Source: Scalindua sp964437425 (GTDB lineage Bacteria > Planctomycetota > Brocadiia > Brocadiales > Scalinduaceae). Taken from it: DNA of 63,389 bases. Positions 33,538 through 42,209 of this stretch are shown here, piece by piece. Position 1 is the stretch's first letter; each line of letters opens with the position of its first letter. The translations under genes were made by a program, and so were the position numbers. Below the pieces are notes generated by a model, which saw nothing but the letters and a program-made list of their open reading frames with translations, was not told the DNA's origin and did not search any database. Location of the stretch: assembly GCA_964437425.1 (NCBI GenBank), contig CAYTGO010000013.1, positions 1-63,389 of the forward strand, written 5' to 3'.

Positions 33538-34392
33538 TCAGCCTCCTCTCAGATACTCCTGTATATTATGCAAAGCTGATTTTTCATTATCAGCTGAGAT
33601 GTGAGTAACCTTCCTGCCTAAAACGCCCCATATCTTTGAGTCTGTAGCTTTATAGAGAACTATTGTTTGTGTGCCTGTAAAACCTGCAAGATGGCTTACC
33701 CCGGAATCATTTCCGATGTAAAGCGACGCATGTGACAATAAATCTGCCAGCGCCATTACATCCTTTGGGCGCTCTATCCACTCTTCGGTAAAGCCTTCTT
33801 TATTCATTTTCTCTTCTTCAACCGGTCCGAAAATAAAACCGACCTTCGGATAGCCGGATTTTCTCAATATATTTGCTAATTTACGATACATGAGTGGTGA
33901 GTAATTCTTTTTGAAACCACCACTTCCCGGATGAATCAGTGCATACTGTCCTTCTGTTACCCTGGCAGGAAAACAATCTGAAAGATTTTGTGGAATCGTT
34001 ATGGCAAAATGTAATTGAATGGCTGAACAGTAGTATTGTGCCAGGTGTATCTCTGTTTGCGGAAAGGGAGGTATACAGACAATAGGTAATGTCGCTGATT
34101 GTCTTAATATCTCTACTGTTTTCTGTCCATCAGTTAGCCAGAGGATAGCTCCTTCCGGGGATCCGACTTCTTCTGGAATATGCACTCCACAAAAAAAATC
34201 AAGTAAACCTGCTGACTCGTTATCAAGGTAAGTGTCTAATAAGCCGTGGCTTATGGCCAGTTGCATATGTTCGGGACGCCCGATACCAAGGAATTGATAA
34301 TGGGGTAGTGTATCTCTAAGGCAATAAAGGGCCGGCCAGGTGAGTATAAAATCTCCAAGTGCTCCGCGATGACAAATAAGGAACGTTTTCAT
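33538..34392 (-). CDS. Glycosyltransferase family 9 (heptosyltransferase-like)
   Basis: A 284-residue GT9/GT-B transferase. It starts with ICHRGALGDFILTWPAL, the glycine-rich N-terminal motif, and later has YALIHPGSGGFKKNYSP and SLYIGNDSGVSHLAGF, the nucleotide-sugar binding motif shared by WaaC/WaaF/RfaQ proteins. It would add a heptose or similar sugar to a lipid A core or another surface glycan; with LpxA encoded 2 kb away this is consistent with lipopolysaccharide. It is somewhat shorter than typical heptosyltransferases (about 330-350 residues). Confidence 0.85.
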   Translation of the reverse strand: MKTFLICHRGALGDFILTWPALYCLRDTLPHYQFLGIGRPEHMQLAISHGLLDTYLDNESAGLLDFFCGVHIPEEVGSPEGAILWLTDGQKTVEILRQSATLPIVCIPPFPQTEIHLAQYYCSAIQLHFAITIPQNLSDCFPARVTEGQYALIHPGSGGFKKNYSPLMYRKLANILRKSGYPKVGFIFGPVEEEKMNKEGFTEEWIERPKDVMALADLLSHASLYIGNDSGVSHLAGFTGTQTIVLYKATDSKIWGVLGRKVTHISADNEKSALHNIQEYLRGG

Positions 34393-34580
34393 CTTGTGGT
34401 TAGTGTCCTGTGCTAAAAAAATTTGCTTTGAATAATCTGTTTCTTTTTATATAAATGAATTATATTTTACTTTTATTTAATGAAGGGAACAAACGATAAC
34501 TCTTTTTTTGTTAGATTATTATAAACCCTGATAAATTTATTTTGTAATAAGCCATAAAAAATTAGAAAGGTGTATTAAAA

Positions 34581-35351
34581 ATGAAAAGATCATCAGTTAT
34601 TTTGTCTCTTATTCTACTATTTGTTGTTACCGCATTTGTTAATTATGCAAATGCTTCAGAATATTCATTGTCTAATGAGGATTCACATAACAGTCCTCAG
34701 GCGGTGTCGCCTCAGGCTATGTCAAAGGATCCACTTGTTGGTACTGTAGCAGAGACGATGAACAGTGGCGGTTATACTTATATTCTTCTGCAAACGAAGG
34801 CAAAGATGTTCTGGGTAGCGATAGCTGAAAGTACGGTTGCTGTTGGAGAGGAAGTAGTACTGGCATCCGGTATGGAAATGATTGAGTTCCACAGCAAGTC
34901 TCTGGATCGCACATTTGATTCTATTATTTTTTCTGAAGGAATGATCTCACAGGGAGGAAAAGCTGCTCCAAAACCTAAAAAGAAGACATATGGCAGTAGT
35001 GGGGCCAAGCCTTCAGCACAGGAGAATGTGAAGGTTGAAAAGGCTGGTGGAGGTAATGCTTACACGGTTGCAGAGCTTTTCGAAAAAAGGAAAGAGCTGG
35101 ATAATAAAGATATAATTCTTAAGGGGAAGGTTGTCAAGGTTACTGCTCGTATTATGAACAAAAACTGGTTACATATCCAGGACGGATCTGGAAGTGCACA
35201 GGATGGAAACAATGATATGGTTGTCACTACAATGGACTTACCGTCAGTTGGAGATACTGTTACCATAAAGGGAGTTTTGTTTTCTGACAAAGACTTTGGA
35301 AGTGGCTACAAATATAATGCAATTGTTGAGTTTGGTCAGGTTTCGAACTGA
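34581..35351 (+). CDS. Exported two-OB-fold protein, NrfJ-like
   Basis: A 256-residue periplasmic protein. It has a signal peptide (1-25, cut near ANA), then two OB-fold-like domains: one near 52-125 with GTVAETMNSGGYTYILLQT, and another near 165-256 with LKGKVVKVTARIMNKNWLHIQDG. They are joined by a Lys/Pro/Ala linker. The first domain resembles the NrfJ-related accessory proteins found near cytochrome c nitrite reductases; the second resembles the bacterial OB-fold proteins annotated as nucleic-acid-binding-like. No nrf gene is in the window. A terminator follows. Confidence 0.8.
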   Translation: MKRSSVILSLILLFVVTAFVNYANASEYSLSNEDSHNSPQAVSPQAMSKDPLVGTVAETMNSGGYTYILLQTKAKMFWVAIAESTVAVGEEVVLASGMEMIEFHSKSLDRTFDSIIFSEGMISQGGKAAPKPKKKTYGSSGAKPSAQENVKVEKAGGGNAYTVAELFEKRKELDNKDIILKGKVVKVTARIMNKNWLHIQDGSGSAQDGNNDMVVTTMDLPSVGDTVTIKGVLFSDKDFGSGYKYNAIVEFGQVSN

Positions 35352-35386
35352 ATCGAATTGAAAGCAGTTAGAAGCGTTTGAAATAA

Positions 35387-35425
35387 AATGGACAGACATG
35401 ATTTTAACATGTCTGTCCATTTTTC
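35387..35425 (+). terminator. Rho-independent terminator after the NrfJ-like gene
   Basis: AATGGACAGACATG (35387-35400) and CATGTCTGTCCATT (35408-35421) are perfect complements, with a seven-base loop (35401-35407) and a T-run immediately after (five T including the last two stem bases). It lies 35 bases after the stop. Confidence 0.9.
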
Positions 35426-35518
35426 ATTTATGGTTAGCTTTGTATAGGGATTTCTTTATTCAGCCATTAAATCTTTGTGCACTGGTGGCAAGTTTTTAAT
35501 ATAATTTATACTGAACAA

Positions 35519-36391
35519 ATGAAAATTCCTGATTCGTGGAGGATATTGGTAACAGGGGTCACATCGATACACGGGTGGCCAATTTTCGCGCAGTTACGCA
35601 GATTGTTGCCGGAAACTTCTTTATATGGTTTGAGGCCGCCTAAATCCAATACCCCTGAAGGTGGTAATGTTTCATCATTCTGTATTACCGAACGGAAGAG
35701 ACTGGAAGAAATCAAAGACGAGTTCAAGCCTACTCATGTAATCCATTGCGCAGGAGTTTGTGATCTGGATGTATGTGAAGAACGTCCGGAATGGGCACAT
35801 TCACTAAACGTTAAAGGTACAGAGGCAGTAGTAGATGTCTTTGGTAATGATATGCCAGTTCTGTATATGAGTACCGATCTTGTATTTTCCGGTTTCAGTA
35901 CTCCTGCTGGAGGCTATACGGAAGATGATGAACCAAACCCAATTAACGTTGTAGGAGAGACCTTTACCATTGCGGAAACATATATTAAGAAATGCAGAGA
36001 TTATTGCATTATCAGGCTAGGGTTGCCACTTGGAGATTCTATTGGCGGTACAAAGGGTGCGGTTGATTGGATTGAGAGCCGGTTCAGACGGAATCTGCCG
36101 GTAACACTATTTTACGATGAATACAGAAGCTGTGTTGATTGTAAAGAAATCGGTAGTATGGCTATTTCCGCTCTTGCACTTGGGTTGAAAGGACTATTCC
36201 ATATGGGAGGGACCAAGAGGTGGAGCCTTTTTGATATTGGTAAGTATGTGCTGGATAAGGGAGGGTACGATCCCGATTTATTACATGGAAGAATGCGCCA
36301 TCAGGAAGAGAACGGGCCGCCTCGTATTGGAGATGTATCACTCAATTCAAAAAAGATAAGAGACCTCATCAAGCAAAAAACTTTCTCCTGA
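35519..36391 (+). CDS. RmlD-like SDR-fold protein lacking the catalytic Tyr/Lys
   Basis: A protein of about 290 residues (ATG 35519 chosen; an upstream start at 35477 adds an atypical tail). Overall it follows the RmlD/dTDP-4-dehydrorhamnose reductase pattern: ILVTGVTSIHGW, THVIHCAGVCDLDVCEE, LYMSTDLVFSG, and a C-terminal RSCVDCKEIGSM. But the usual NVYGxTK with catalytic Tyr and Lys reads NVVGETF (V145, F149), and the dinucleotide-binding glycines are altered. The fold may serve binding or another reaction, or the gene may be decaying. It is a singleton between the terminator and lpxA. Confidence 0.75.
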   Translation: MKIPDSWRILVTGVTSIHGWPIFAQLRRLLPETSLYGLRPPKSNTPEGGNVSSFCITERKRLEEIKDEFKPTHVIHCAGVCDLDVCEERPEWAHSLNVKGTEAVVDVFGNDMPVLYMSTDLVFSGFSTPAGGYTEDDEPNPINVVGETFTIAETYIKKCRDYCIIRLGLPLGDSIGGTKGAVDWIESRFRRNLPVTLFYDEYRSCVDCKEIGSMAISALALGLKGLFHMGGTKRWSLFDIGKYVLDKGGYDPDLLHGRMRHQEENGPPRIGDVSLNSKKIRDLIKQKTFS

Positions 36392-36492
36392 ATCGATTAA
36401 GCATGAATTATGACTGAATGATTGTGTGTATATTGCTTTGGATTTCAAAAGTGCACTGTTTGCGAGTGACGAGAATTGCGGGGTTCATGATC

Positions 36493-37263
36493 CTACATCG
36501 AGCAGATACCGCGTTCAGATTTTTCTATAAAAGCTGAGAACTCGGAAGCAGGGCCTGATGGGAAGGCAGATTTAATTTTTTCAAGAGCATGACTTATATT
36601 CAGGCCTGATAGGTAAAGCAGCTTAAATGCCTCTTTTATTTCCTGTCTTTCTTCTTTCGATAATGTTGATCTTCGCAGTCCGACCGAGTTAAGGCCAAGG
36701 ATCTTATTGCCCTCTAACGGTTTTACCAGGCAAAATGGAGGTATATCTTTGGAGACACCGCAGGTGCCACCAAGCATTGCAAGTCGTCCTATCGTTACAA
36801 ACTGATGCACGACACAATTGCCGCTAATGAAAACATTATCACCTACGTCTACATAACCTGCTAACAATGCACCGTTCGCGACTATAACATTACGGGCGAG
36901 TTTAACATTGTGGCCTAAGTGCGATAACGCCATTAGAAAACAATCGTCACCAACCTCAGTTACAGAATCGGTCTGAGTTCCACGATTAATCGTTACACAT
37001 TCACGTATCTGACAATTTGCTCCGATAGTGACAAAAGATTTTCCTCCTTCGAAGTTTACATCCTGAGGAATACCACCCAGCACAGCCCCGGCATGAACGT
37101 TGCAGCGTGGTCCAATAGCGGTGTAAGGTCTGATGCTGACATTGGGGCCAATGACAGTACCATCACCAATAGTCACATCTGATTCAATGACTGTAAAAGG
37201 GCCTATTTCAACATCATTTCCCAGTTCAGCGCCCGGGTCAATAATAGCAGTTTTGTGGATCAT
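36493..37263 (-). CDS. lpxA: Acyl-ACP--UDP-N-acetylglucosamine O-acyltransferase
   Basis: A 256-residue LpxA, the first enzyme of lipid A synthesis. It is a left-handed beta-helix of hexapeptide repeats from residue 1 to about 185 (IDPGAELGNDVEIGPF and repeats), with the catalytic His at H118 in ALSHLGHNV and a C-terminal helical domain with NSVGLRRS. Its presence supports a lipopolysaccharide-type outer membrane. No other lpx gene adjoins it. A terminator for the upstream His-rich gene lies just before its start. Confidence 0.95.
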   Translation of the reverse strand: MIHKTAIIDPGAELGNDVEIGPFTVIESDVTIGDGTVIGPNVSIRPYTAIGPRCNVHAGAVLGGIPQDVNFEGGKSFVTIGANCQIRECVTINRGTQTDSVTEVGDDCFLMALSHLGHNVKLARNVIVANGALLAGYVDVGDNVFISGNCVVHQFVTIGRLAMLGGTCGVSKDIPPFCLVKPLEGNKILGLNSVGLRRSTLSKEERQEIKEAFKLLYLSGLNISHALEKIKSAFPSGPASEFSAFIEKSERGICSM

Positions 37264-37281
37264 CTTATCCTATGTCTTTAC

Positions 37282-37321
37282 AAAAAAAGACATTCCTGCT
37301 TTTCTCCAAAGCAAGAATGCC
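37282..37321 (-). terminator. Rho-independent terminator after the Cys/His-rich gene
   Basis: On the minus strand, the arm at 37321-37308 pairs with 37302-37289 over 14 positions, two as G-U, with a five-base loop (37303-37307), and seven T follow (37288-37282). It sits 33 bases past the stop of the Cys/His-rich gene and 19 bases before the lpxA start, so the two genes are probably separately transcribed. Confidence 0.88.
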
Positions 37322-37353
37322 TCTTAATATTATGTTATTATAGCTAGTCCACT

Positions 37354-37686
37354 TTAATGATCATGGCCCGCATGTTCATCATGGCCCTCGTGCGCAGCAT
37401 GGCCTTCGTGTTCATGATGTCCAGCATCTTCATGATGAGCTGCTCCTTCATGATGTGCATTTTCGTACTTAGTGGCACAGCTCGGACAACAGAAAGTGTG
37501 TTTCTCGCCACCAACTTCCTTTGTTACCGCACCAACATGACCGTCATTAGATTCACCACATTGTGCACACAAACCGGCATCATGTCCATCAGCAGCAAAG
37601 GTAGTTACACTACCTGCACAAAACGCAATCATCAAACAAGCAAAAACAGCAACTACGGTAAGGTTTGTAATTCGCTTCACGTTCAC
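37354..37686 (-). CDS. Exported Cys/His-rich metal-binding protein
   Basis: A 110-residue protein with a signal peptide (about 1-31, cut near FAA). Residues about 39-72 have CAQCGE...HTFCCPSCATKYE, a compact four- to five-cysteine metal site. The C-terminal 35 residues are a His/Glu/Ala/Gly tail (HHEGAAHHEDAGHHEHEGHA), very likely to bind Ni, Zn or Cu. It starts with GTG at 37686 or GTG 37680; AAGGAT is better spaced for the latter. Periplasmic metal storage or sensing is a reasonable guess. Low complexity in the tail is real, not an assembly error. Confidence 0.85.
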   Translation of the reverse strand: MNVKRITNLTVVAVFACLMIAFCAGSVTTFAADGHDAGLCAQCGESNDGHVGAVTKEVGGEKHTFCCPSCATKYENAHHEGAAHHEDAGHHEHEGHAAHEGHDEHAGHDH

Positions 37687-37763
37687 ATCCTTTCAAATAG
37701 GTTAATCTAAAATAAACATGACAAGGCTTGGATTCTAGTATTTTAACCGTCAAAGTCAACAGC

Positions 37764-37817
37764 AAATCTGAGAAATCTCAACTTTTACTATTTTGGTATT
37801 TCTCAGATTTTTTTAGT
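37764..37817 (+). terminator. Orphan terminator-like hairpin on the plus strand
   Basis: AAATCTGAGAAAT (37764-37776) and ATTTCTCAGATTT (37798-37810) are a perfect 13-base inverted repeat with a 21-base loop, and the T-run continues to 37814 on the plus strand. It overlaps the 3' end of the sensor gene, which is on the minus strand. No plus-strand gene ends nearby, so it may stop antisense transcription; on the minus strand it has no T-run. Confidence 0.55.
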
Positions 37818-39745
37818 TTTGCTTTCAGATTTTTCTGCTCAGTAATATCCCTGATTATTCCTTCAATAGTAACAGGTTCGCCATCCTCATTTCTGATTAA
37901 ATTGGCAGTGCGTTCGGTATAAAAACTTTTACCACCTTTACCTTTCTTTTTGCAATTAGAGACAAAATCTCTCAAGACACCATATTTTTCCAGTTTCTCC
38001 AGATGATCCCATCTATCTTCAGGATCTAGGTAAATAGCCTTAGTCTTCACGCCCATCATCTCTTCAGGAGACTTGTAGCCAAACATTTTTGCACAGGCTA
38101 GATTTACCCATGTGAAGGCTCCTTCGGGCCCAGGCTCACACTGATATATACCCTCAGTAAGAGAGTTAAATAATTCTCTGTCGCGCTGCACAGACTCATG
38201 CAATTCATCCTCAAGTCTCTTTCGCCCGGTAATATCCCTGATTATTCCTTCAATAAGAACCGGTTTGTTTTTATCGTTTCTAATCATGTTTGTAGTCCGT
38301 TCAGTATAAAGAGGTTCTCCGTCTTTTTTCTTACAAACAGACACAAAATTTCTCCATATTCCATGTTTTTCCAGTATCTCCAGAAGCCGCCATCTATCTC
38401 CCGGGTCCACGTAGATATCTTTAACTTTTGTACCTACCATCTCCTCAGGATTATTATGGCCAAACATTTCCGCACAGGACTGGTTTACCCATGTAAACTT
38501 CCCTTCAACACCTGGTTGACATTGATATACACCCTCCTTAAGAGAGTCAAACATTTTTCTGTATCGTTCCTCAGATTGCACAGTCTCCTTTGTCTTCTCA
38601 TGCAGGGAGTTTGTCATAATATTGAAGGCAGTGGACAAGTCACCGATCTCATTATGACTTTCTATTTCAACCTTTTTAGTTAAGTCTCCTGAAGTTATCT
38701 CTTCAGCTACTTCTTTAAGTCGGATGATAGGATGGGCAAATCTTCTGCCAATAAGATAGGCCACCAGCAAGAATGGGAATGCAATTGCCAGTATCAACGC
38801 AAGTACAATGTGCTGTAGATTAAAAACAGGTCCATAGGCTTCAACTCTATCAATTTCAGTAATAACGCCCCAGTTAAACTCAGGTATCCAGTCCCAGACC
38901 CCCAATACAGGAATACCTCCATAGTCGTTGTATCCAACTGAATCAGAGCCGTCTTTGCCCGCAATACAATGCTTAGCACTCAGGGTTAATTTTCCTGTTT
39001 CCGGATCTAATAACCTTACTTCCAAGGCACTTCTTCTGTGAACTACACCTGTTTTCTTTAAATGCTTATTAAACCTCGATTCTGTAAGCATGTAACCATT
39101 CCTGTTGACAAGATATGATTCGCCGGTTTTTCCATATGCATAACTATGCATTAGATTACTCAGGATACCCACATGAATCCTTAATGCGACAACGCCAATT
39201 ATGTTCTCGTTCTCGTCCTTCAGAGGTGATGCGACAAACATGGTTGGCACTCCCAATTCAGTCTCATCAAACTCATTTATGAGTGAAACTTTTGACGGAA
39301 AGATATTTGATGCAAAAGTTTTTCCCTCAATTGCCTGTGTAAAAAAACTCACTTTAGACATATCATTACCAACATGTTCTTCCGATGTGGCAAGTATGAT
39401 TGTTCCGTTATTGTCAGTTATAAATGCTCCCTTATAACCATACTCACTCACAAGCGTTTCCAGATACCTGACAGTATCTTTTCGCTCCATGTCATTTGCT
39501 GTAATTTTTGCGCTATGGATTACGTTAGAATTGCTGGCAACCACAATGACGTCTTTCATCCTTTCGCGCATCCAGGTCGTTACCAATTCTGCCTGTTTGT
39601 GTCCAATAGCTTCGAGGTTGTCCATAATCACCGTCTTGAGATCAGATTGTATTATTGGATATGCGAAAATTCTTAGTAATACAAAAGGAAGCATCGTCGC
39701 AAAAATCAGTAATACAATGACGTGAGTTTTTATCGAAACATACAT
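37778..39745 (-). CDS. Cache-HAMP-PAS-PAS membrane sensor without an output domain
   Basis: A 655-residue receptor. TM1 (about 8-29), a periplasmic double-Cache region (about 35-300) with GAFITDNNGTIILATSEEHVG, TM2 (about 312-335), HAMP (about 335-390), then two tandem PAS domains (about 390-520 and 520-640) that are highly alike (EGVYQCQPG.EGKFTWVN and EGIYQCEPGPEGAFTWVN), each ending in IEGIIRDIT. The protein stops right after PAS2, with no kinase, cyclase or methyl-accepting domain, and no kinase gene is adjacent. It may signal through a partner, or the gene was shortened. An inverted repeat covers its stop codon. Confidence 0.88.
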   Translation of the reverse strand: MYVSIKTHVIVLLIFATMLPFVLLRIFAYPIIQSDLKTVIMDNLEAIGHKQAELVTTWMRERMKDVIVVASNSNVIHSAKITANDMERKDTVRYLETLVSEYGYKGAFITDNNGTIILATSEEHVGNDMSKVSFFTQAIEGKTFASNIFPSKVSLINEFDETELGVPTMFVASPLKDENENIIGVVALRIHVGILSNLMHSYAYGKTGESYLVNRNGYMLTESRFNKHLKKTGVVHRRSALEVRLLDPETGKLTLSAKHCIAGKDGSDSVGYNDYGGIPVLGVWDWIPEFNWGVITEIDRVEAYGPVFNLQHIVLALILAIAFPFLLVAYLIGRRFAHPIIRLKEVAEEITSGDLTKKVEIESHNEIGDLSTAFNIMTNSLHEKTKETVQSEERYRKMFDSLKEGVYQCQPGVEGKFTWVNQSCAEMFGHNNPEEMVGTKVKDIYVDPGDRWRLLEILEKHGIWRNFVSVCKKKDGEPLYTERTTNMIRNDKNKPVLIEGIIRDITGRKRLEDELHESVQRDRELFNSLTEGIYQCEPGPEGAFTWVNLACAKMFGYKSPEEMMGVKTKAIYLDPEDRWDHLEKLEKYGVLRDFVSNCKKKGKGGKSFYTERTANLIRNEDGEPVTIEGIIRDITEQKNLKAKLKKSEKYQNSKS

Positions 39746-40062
39746 TAGCTCTTCTCCTCAAACCAAAAAATGTTTTTTATAAGGCTAAGGGTTGTGTATC
39801 CAACATATTATTCTTTCATACAGGTACGCAGAATTTACAACTTATGGCTCTGAAAGTCTAGCTTTTTCCTGACTCAATATGCACTATAACACGTAAGAGT
39901 CCATAATATTCACAACATTGTACGAGCCATAACTCACATAAAAGAGTCATTACATATTTTTAATATGCAGTTTTACAAATACCAGTTGCATTTTATCGCT
40001 CTTTGTCATACCATGCTCCCTTTTGAAAATTATCACCTATCATTCAGCCTCATTATCCCTGA
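39746..40062. other. 317-base divergent spacer, nothing clear
   Basis: This region lies between the divergent sensor and UvrD-like genes. I see no clear promoter pair, repeat, hairpin or small gene. Confidence 0.45.
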
Positions 40063-42174
40063 ATGAGACAAAAACTTCAAATCCGGACCCTAAATATAGA
40101 TATGCCATTAAGTCTCTTAAACGAAGAGCAGTTAAACGCTGCTACTGCTGAATCCGGACGTAACATTGTCATCGCGTCTGCAGGAACCGGAAAAACGTCA
40201 ACAATAGTTGGACGGATAGCTCATCTTCTTAATTCAAATATCGCTCCTCAAGAAATTCTACTTCTAACTTTTACCAATAAGGCAGCAACTGAGATGGTGG
40301 AAAGGCTGACAAATTTCTTTCCTAATGATGTCACTTCAAGAATAGAAGCCGGCACCTTTCACGCAATTTGCTACAAGCTCTTAAAAAGGCATCATCCAGG
40401 GCTTTTGCTGAAACAGCAAACTGAACTCAAAACGCTATTCAGAAGCATTTATGAAAAACGTGAGTTTAAAAAACTTGCTTATAAGGTAGCGGAATACTCA
40501 GCAAATTATCTTTACGATGTATATTCGTTTTATCAAAACACAGAGCTGGAGCTTGGTTTTGGAGATTGGATGAGTGAAAACTATCCTGATCATGGTTTTT
40601 TCTGTGATATATATGAAGATATATCTAATGAATATGAGTTGATGAAAGAGAGCTACGGCTACATAAATTTTAACGACTTACTTATAAAAACGAGAGATCT
40701 CTTAAGCACTGACATATTTGTAAACTTTAAAGAAGTTCTGGTAGATGAGTATCAGGATACTAACTCCCTGCAAGGATCACTGATAGATAAGATGGATCCC
40801 TCTTCGCTTTTTTGTGTTGGTGATTACGACCAGAGCATTTTTGCGTTTAATGGTGCCAATATAAATCTAATAGGCTCTTTCTCAAAAAAGTTTCCCGGCG
40901 CGAAAGTATTCTCTCTTAAAAGAAATTATAGATCGACTGCCTTGATCCTGTCACTGGCAGATAAAGTGATAAACTTCAATGATAGAATATATCCAAAAGA
41001 GTTGATTGTTGTAAGAAAAGATGAACCTGCAAGTCCGACACTATTAGAATTTAGTGAACTCTTTGAGCAATATAGTAAAATTTCATACATGATCAAGGCT
41101 AACTCTTCAAATTATGAAGATGTAGCGGTCATCTTCAGGAATAACTCTTCAGCGGATGGGATAGAAGCAAGTTTAAGAGAGCTTGGTATATCGTGTAAGA
41201 GGAAAGGTGGGAAAAGTTTTTTTGATGCTAAAGAGGTAAAAATACTCTTTGATATGTACTCATTCTTTGTTAACCAAAAGGATATGATGGCCTTTATTCA
41301 TATTTTTGAATATGCGAAAGGAATAGGCAGTGCGACCGCCAAAGACATCTTTGAAGCGTTGAAAAGACTGGGCCGTGGGTCTGCTTATGAGGGTATCTTA
41401 CACCCTGACACTAAAGTTAGAAACCCATTCAAACAGAGAAAAGTGAATTTCCAGCTAGCCCTTTTTGATGATTTTGTCCATCTGGAAAGTGAATCTAAAT
41501 TTTCACACCTGGAGTTAGACGATAGAATTTCAAACAGTTCAATACTGAAGCATCCAAAGTTTTCCGATGAGAGCGCTATGTTTTTTAATGATTTTTATCT
41601 GTTATACAAAAAAATAGTAAGAATCAAAAAGCCGATCTCTATGGTCGAAGCAATAAGTGAATCAAAGATCTACAAATATATCACTAATATTTTGGCTGAT
41701 CAAAGGGCCTTAGACAGAAACAAGAAAATAGATGAAGAGGTAAAAGAGAGAGCTCTTCTAAATATCAAAAGAAAGGTTGTACTTATTAAAGTGCTTACAA
41801 AGGGTTATACCGACAATCAACGCTTTCTAAACGCAATGATACTCGGCTCAAATGAACTTACAAAAGGCGAGGGTGTTAACCTCCTGACTGTGCATGCCAG
41901 TAAGGGTTTGGAGTTTAAGGATGTGTATATTCTGGATTTAATGGATGGACGTTTTCCAAATAGAAAACTAGCTAATAAAGGTGGTAGCATAGATGAGGAA
42001 AGAAGGCTCTTTTATGTAGCGGTAACAAGAGCAAAAGACAGATTATGGCTCTCCTATGCGAAAGTAGACAAGATCAAGAAACTACGATTCTACCCATCAC
42101 TTTTTTTATACGAAGCAGGGCTTATAAGAAACAGCGAGGATCACCAGAAGTTGTTGAAGGAAAAGTATAATTAA
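40063..42174 (+). CDS. UvrD/Rep family DNA helicase
   Basis: A 703-residue SF1A helicase. It has motif I (Walker A) IASAGTGKTST, Ia TFTNKAA, motif II VDEYQDTN, III VGDYDQSIFAFNGA, motif IV RNYRST, V LTVHASKGLEF and VI RRLFYVAVTRAKD, so all ATPase and DNA-unwinding elements are present. Length matches UvrD/PcrA. From memory the start MPLSLLNEEQLNAAT resembles UvrD proteins of Campylobacterota, which suggests lateral transfer; that is an impression only. If so, the start may be ATG 40102 (residue 14). No ribosome-binding site favours either start. Confidence 0.9.
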   Translation: MRQKLQIRTLNIDMPLSLLNEEQLNAATAESGRNIVIASAGTGKTSTIVGRIAHLLNSNIAPQEILLLTFTNKAATEMVERLTNFFPNDVTSRIEAGTFHAICYKLLKRHHPGLLLKQQTELKTLFRSIYEKREFKKLAYKVAEYSANYLYDVYSFYQNTELELGFGDWMSENYPDHGFFCDIYEDISNEYELMKESYGYINFNDLLIKTRDLLSTDIFVNFKEVLVDEYQDTNSLQGSLIDKMDPSSLFCVGDYDQSIFAFNGANINLIGSFSKKFPGAKVFSLKRNYRSTALILSLADKVINFNDRIYPKELIVVRKDEPASPTLLEFSELFEQYSKISYMIKANSSNYEDVAVIFRNNSSADGIEASLRELGISCKRKGGKSFFDAKEVKILFDMYSFFVNQKDMMAFIHIFEYAKGIGSATAKDIFEALKRLGRGSAYEGILHPDTKVRNPFKQRKVNFQLALFDDFVHLESESKFSHLELDDRISNSSILKHPKFSDESAMFFNDFYLLYKKIVRIKKPISMVEAISESKIYKYITNILADQRALDRNKKIDEEVKERALLNIKRKVVLIKVLTKGYTDNQRFLNAMILGSNELTKGEGVNLLTVHASKGLEFKDVYILDLMDGRFPNRKLANKGGSIDEERRLFYVAVTRAKDRLWLSYAKVDKIKKLRFYPSLFLYEAGLIRNSEDHQKLLKEKYN

Positions 42175-42209
42175 TATTCAGCATTGAGAACTTCAGAAAA
42201 ATGCAAATG

